Shown here piece by piece: positions 4,588 through 5,611 of a DNA stretch of 5,611 bases; within the stretch, counting starts at the first letter, position 1; each line of letters starts with the position of its first letter. The translations under genes were made by a program, and so were the position numbers. The notes under the pieces were generated by a model. That model was not told the DNA's origin, ran no database searches, and saw only the letters and a program-made list of their open reading frames with translations. Origin of the DNA: Clostridia bacterium (lineage in GTDB: Bacteria; Bacillota; Clostridia; Monoglobales; Monoglobaceae); assembly GCA_017625185.1 (NCBI GenBank), contig JAGALN010000150.1:1-5611 (forward strand), given 5' to 3'.

Positions 4588-5611
4588 AGTTCATTCGTTT
4601 CTTTTCCTGTATCATTACATAGATGAGCATTACAATCCAACCGGCACAAGTCACATACCTTCCAATTCTATCCACCGGAGATTGATAACGGAAGTTAAGT
4701 TCGTTCTCTCCAGCAGGAAGCCGAAAGGCAAGTAAACCAATGTTTGCCCGAATGAAAGAAAGTTCCTCACCGTTGCATTCTGCAATCCACCCCTGATCCT
4801 CATAAGGAACAGATACAAACATAACTTCCGGCTGATTCAGCTTTATTTTCGCAGAAAAACCATCTGAAGTCATAGTGAATTTATCGAAGAATTCTCTTTC
4901 CTGACAGCGATATCCCTCCTGATGGGGCTTTAGAATATCCTTTACCAATGCAACGTCCTCATCCTCTACCACCAGGGTATGCAGCATAACCTCCGCACAA
5001 TTTTCTCCGGTTTCAACTATGTTATCAAATTCTGACCGAGGGAGATAGGTATCATAGGAAAATCCCATTCCAAGAAACGAATCATTTTGATAAACATCGA
5101 TACCATTGTCAGTTCGCAGATACGAAAATCCTTCTGGTACCGGAATTCCATCCTCCGGGTAGGTATCATAATAATACTTTACGCCAAGGAGAGTACGGGT
5201 TTCGTTATCATGCTCCTGAGGAAATACGCAGACACCGCCGTTGTGATAATTCAAATAACTGCACAACTAATCAGCATAGCTGCTTCGTACACTTTCAAAA
5301 ACCGAAATAGAAGGTTGCCTCATTGTATAAGTGTAATTTCGAAGCTGTTTGGGAGAGTCGATCCGATAATCCATTCCCTCCTCCTTTTCCGGCACCTCTA
5401 CAAAGTACCTCTCTACCTGGGTTTTGACATCCATGGACGATTCAGGAAAGTAATCCAAAAGAAAGTCACTCCGCAGATTCATAACGGTATAGGAACAACC
5501 GTAAAGGAGAATCATTGCAACTGCAATGGGGATGATGTTTCTCCGGATTCGTTTCCAATACACAAAACCAAGCAAGCACAGATACATGACCAAAGCTACC
5601 GTCAAGGCATA
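4586..5611 (-). pseudogene. YfhO-family membrane protein, C-terminal part, with in-frame amber stop
   Basis: The minus frame enters from the right edge without a start, runs 114 codons, meets TAG at 5269-5267, and continues in the same frame for 226 codons to TAA at 4588-4586. The whole reads as one C-terminal portion of a YfhO-family protein, normally about 850 residues. Two transmembrane helices (about 5605-5555 and 5540-5480, separated by KRIRRN) are followed by an extracytoplasmic region with the family-like PSISVFESV and LLGVKYYYD motifs flanking the break, a beta-rich segment, then a last helix (about 4660-4610) and a basic tail. YfhO proteins have a GT-C-like fold; B. subtilis YfhO is implicated in adding N-acetylglucosamine to lipoteichoic acid. 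Both sides are otherwise intact, so the lesion is recent, a sequencing error, or read through. The codon after the stop is TTG with no ribosome binding site, so restart is unlikely. Read as two genes, the pieces are 5611-5267 and 5266-4586. Confidence 0.75.
5267..5269 (-). other. In-frame amber codon interrupting the YfhO-like gene
   Basis: Codons read GCT GAT TAG TTG TGC across 5275-5261 on the minus strand, between residues SSYAD and LCSYL. One base change would restore a sense codon (for example GAG, CAG or AAG). No frameshift is present, since the next open stretch begins at the very next codon. TAG is an ordinary stop in this genome, because the phosphoesterase gene ends with it. Confidence 0.85.

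Noticed and set aside
4586..5266. The downstream YfhO piece as an independent gene with a TTG start
   Set aside because: There is no ribosome binding site before 5266, it starts directly after an in-frame stop, and the sequence continues the same family alignment.
5267..5269. TAG as a pyrrolysine codon
   Set aside because: YfhO is not a known pyrrolysine protein, TAG ends another gene here, and no pyl genes are visible.

Overview
The window looks like a chromosomal fragment of a low-to-middle GC Bacillota, most likely a Clostridia member related to Lachnospiraceae. The grounds are strong AGGAGG-type ribosome binding sites, near-consensus sigma-A promoters with extended -10 elements, an S-layer homology (SLH) anchored exoenzyme, and a YfhO-type wall-polymer membrane protein. 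The taxonomic call is inference from gene style; no rRNA, tRNA or phylogenetic marker is present. There are no mobile elements or CRISPR arrays.

Layout. (1) Bases 1-540, minus strand: two short hydrophilic genes without transmembrane segments, an 89-residue gene followed by a second gene that runs off the left edge. (2) Bases 541-655: a divergent intergenic region with a good plus-strand promoter and a weaker minus-strand candidate. (3) Bases 656-1114, plus: a complete YfcE/MJ0936-type metallophosphoesterase. (4) Bases 1115-1532: a 418-base gene-free stretch, the most unusual part of the window. It holds four same-strand matches to the DnaA-box consensus within 72 bases plus one near match, TGTAA(A)C-type repeats on both sides of them, a 40-base segment that is 87.5% A+T and contains a perfect 10-bp inverted repeat, and two tandem sigma-A promoters. 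(5) Bases 1533-3983, plus: a secreted M13 (neprilysin/PepO) zinc metallopeptidase with N-terminal SLH repeats and all catalytic residues. (6) Bases 3999-4553, plus: a HAD-IB phosphatase 15 bases downstream, probably co-transcribed. (7) Bases 4557-4587: a bidirectional terminator. (8) Bases 4586-5611, minus: the C-terminal part of a YfhO-family membrane protein, interrupted by an in-frame amber codon.

How the parts fit. The M13 peptidase and HAD phosphatase form a small operon driven from the DnaA-box region. The peptidase is predicted to be exported and held at the envelope by its SLH repeats. The YfhO-like gene converges on this operon and shares its terminator; it concerns envelope polymers too, but a functional link is only conjecture. 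I do not see a complete new multi-gene system. The items most worth checking are the DnaA-box cluster away from any dnaA/dnaN gene, the SLH-M13 architecture, the amber-interrupted YfhO frame, and the paired small Met/Gln-rich proteins.
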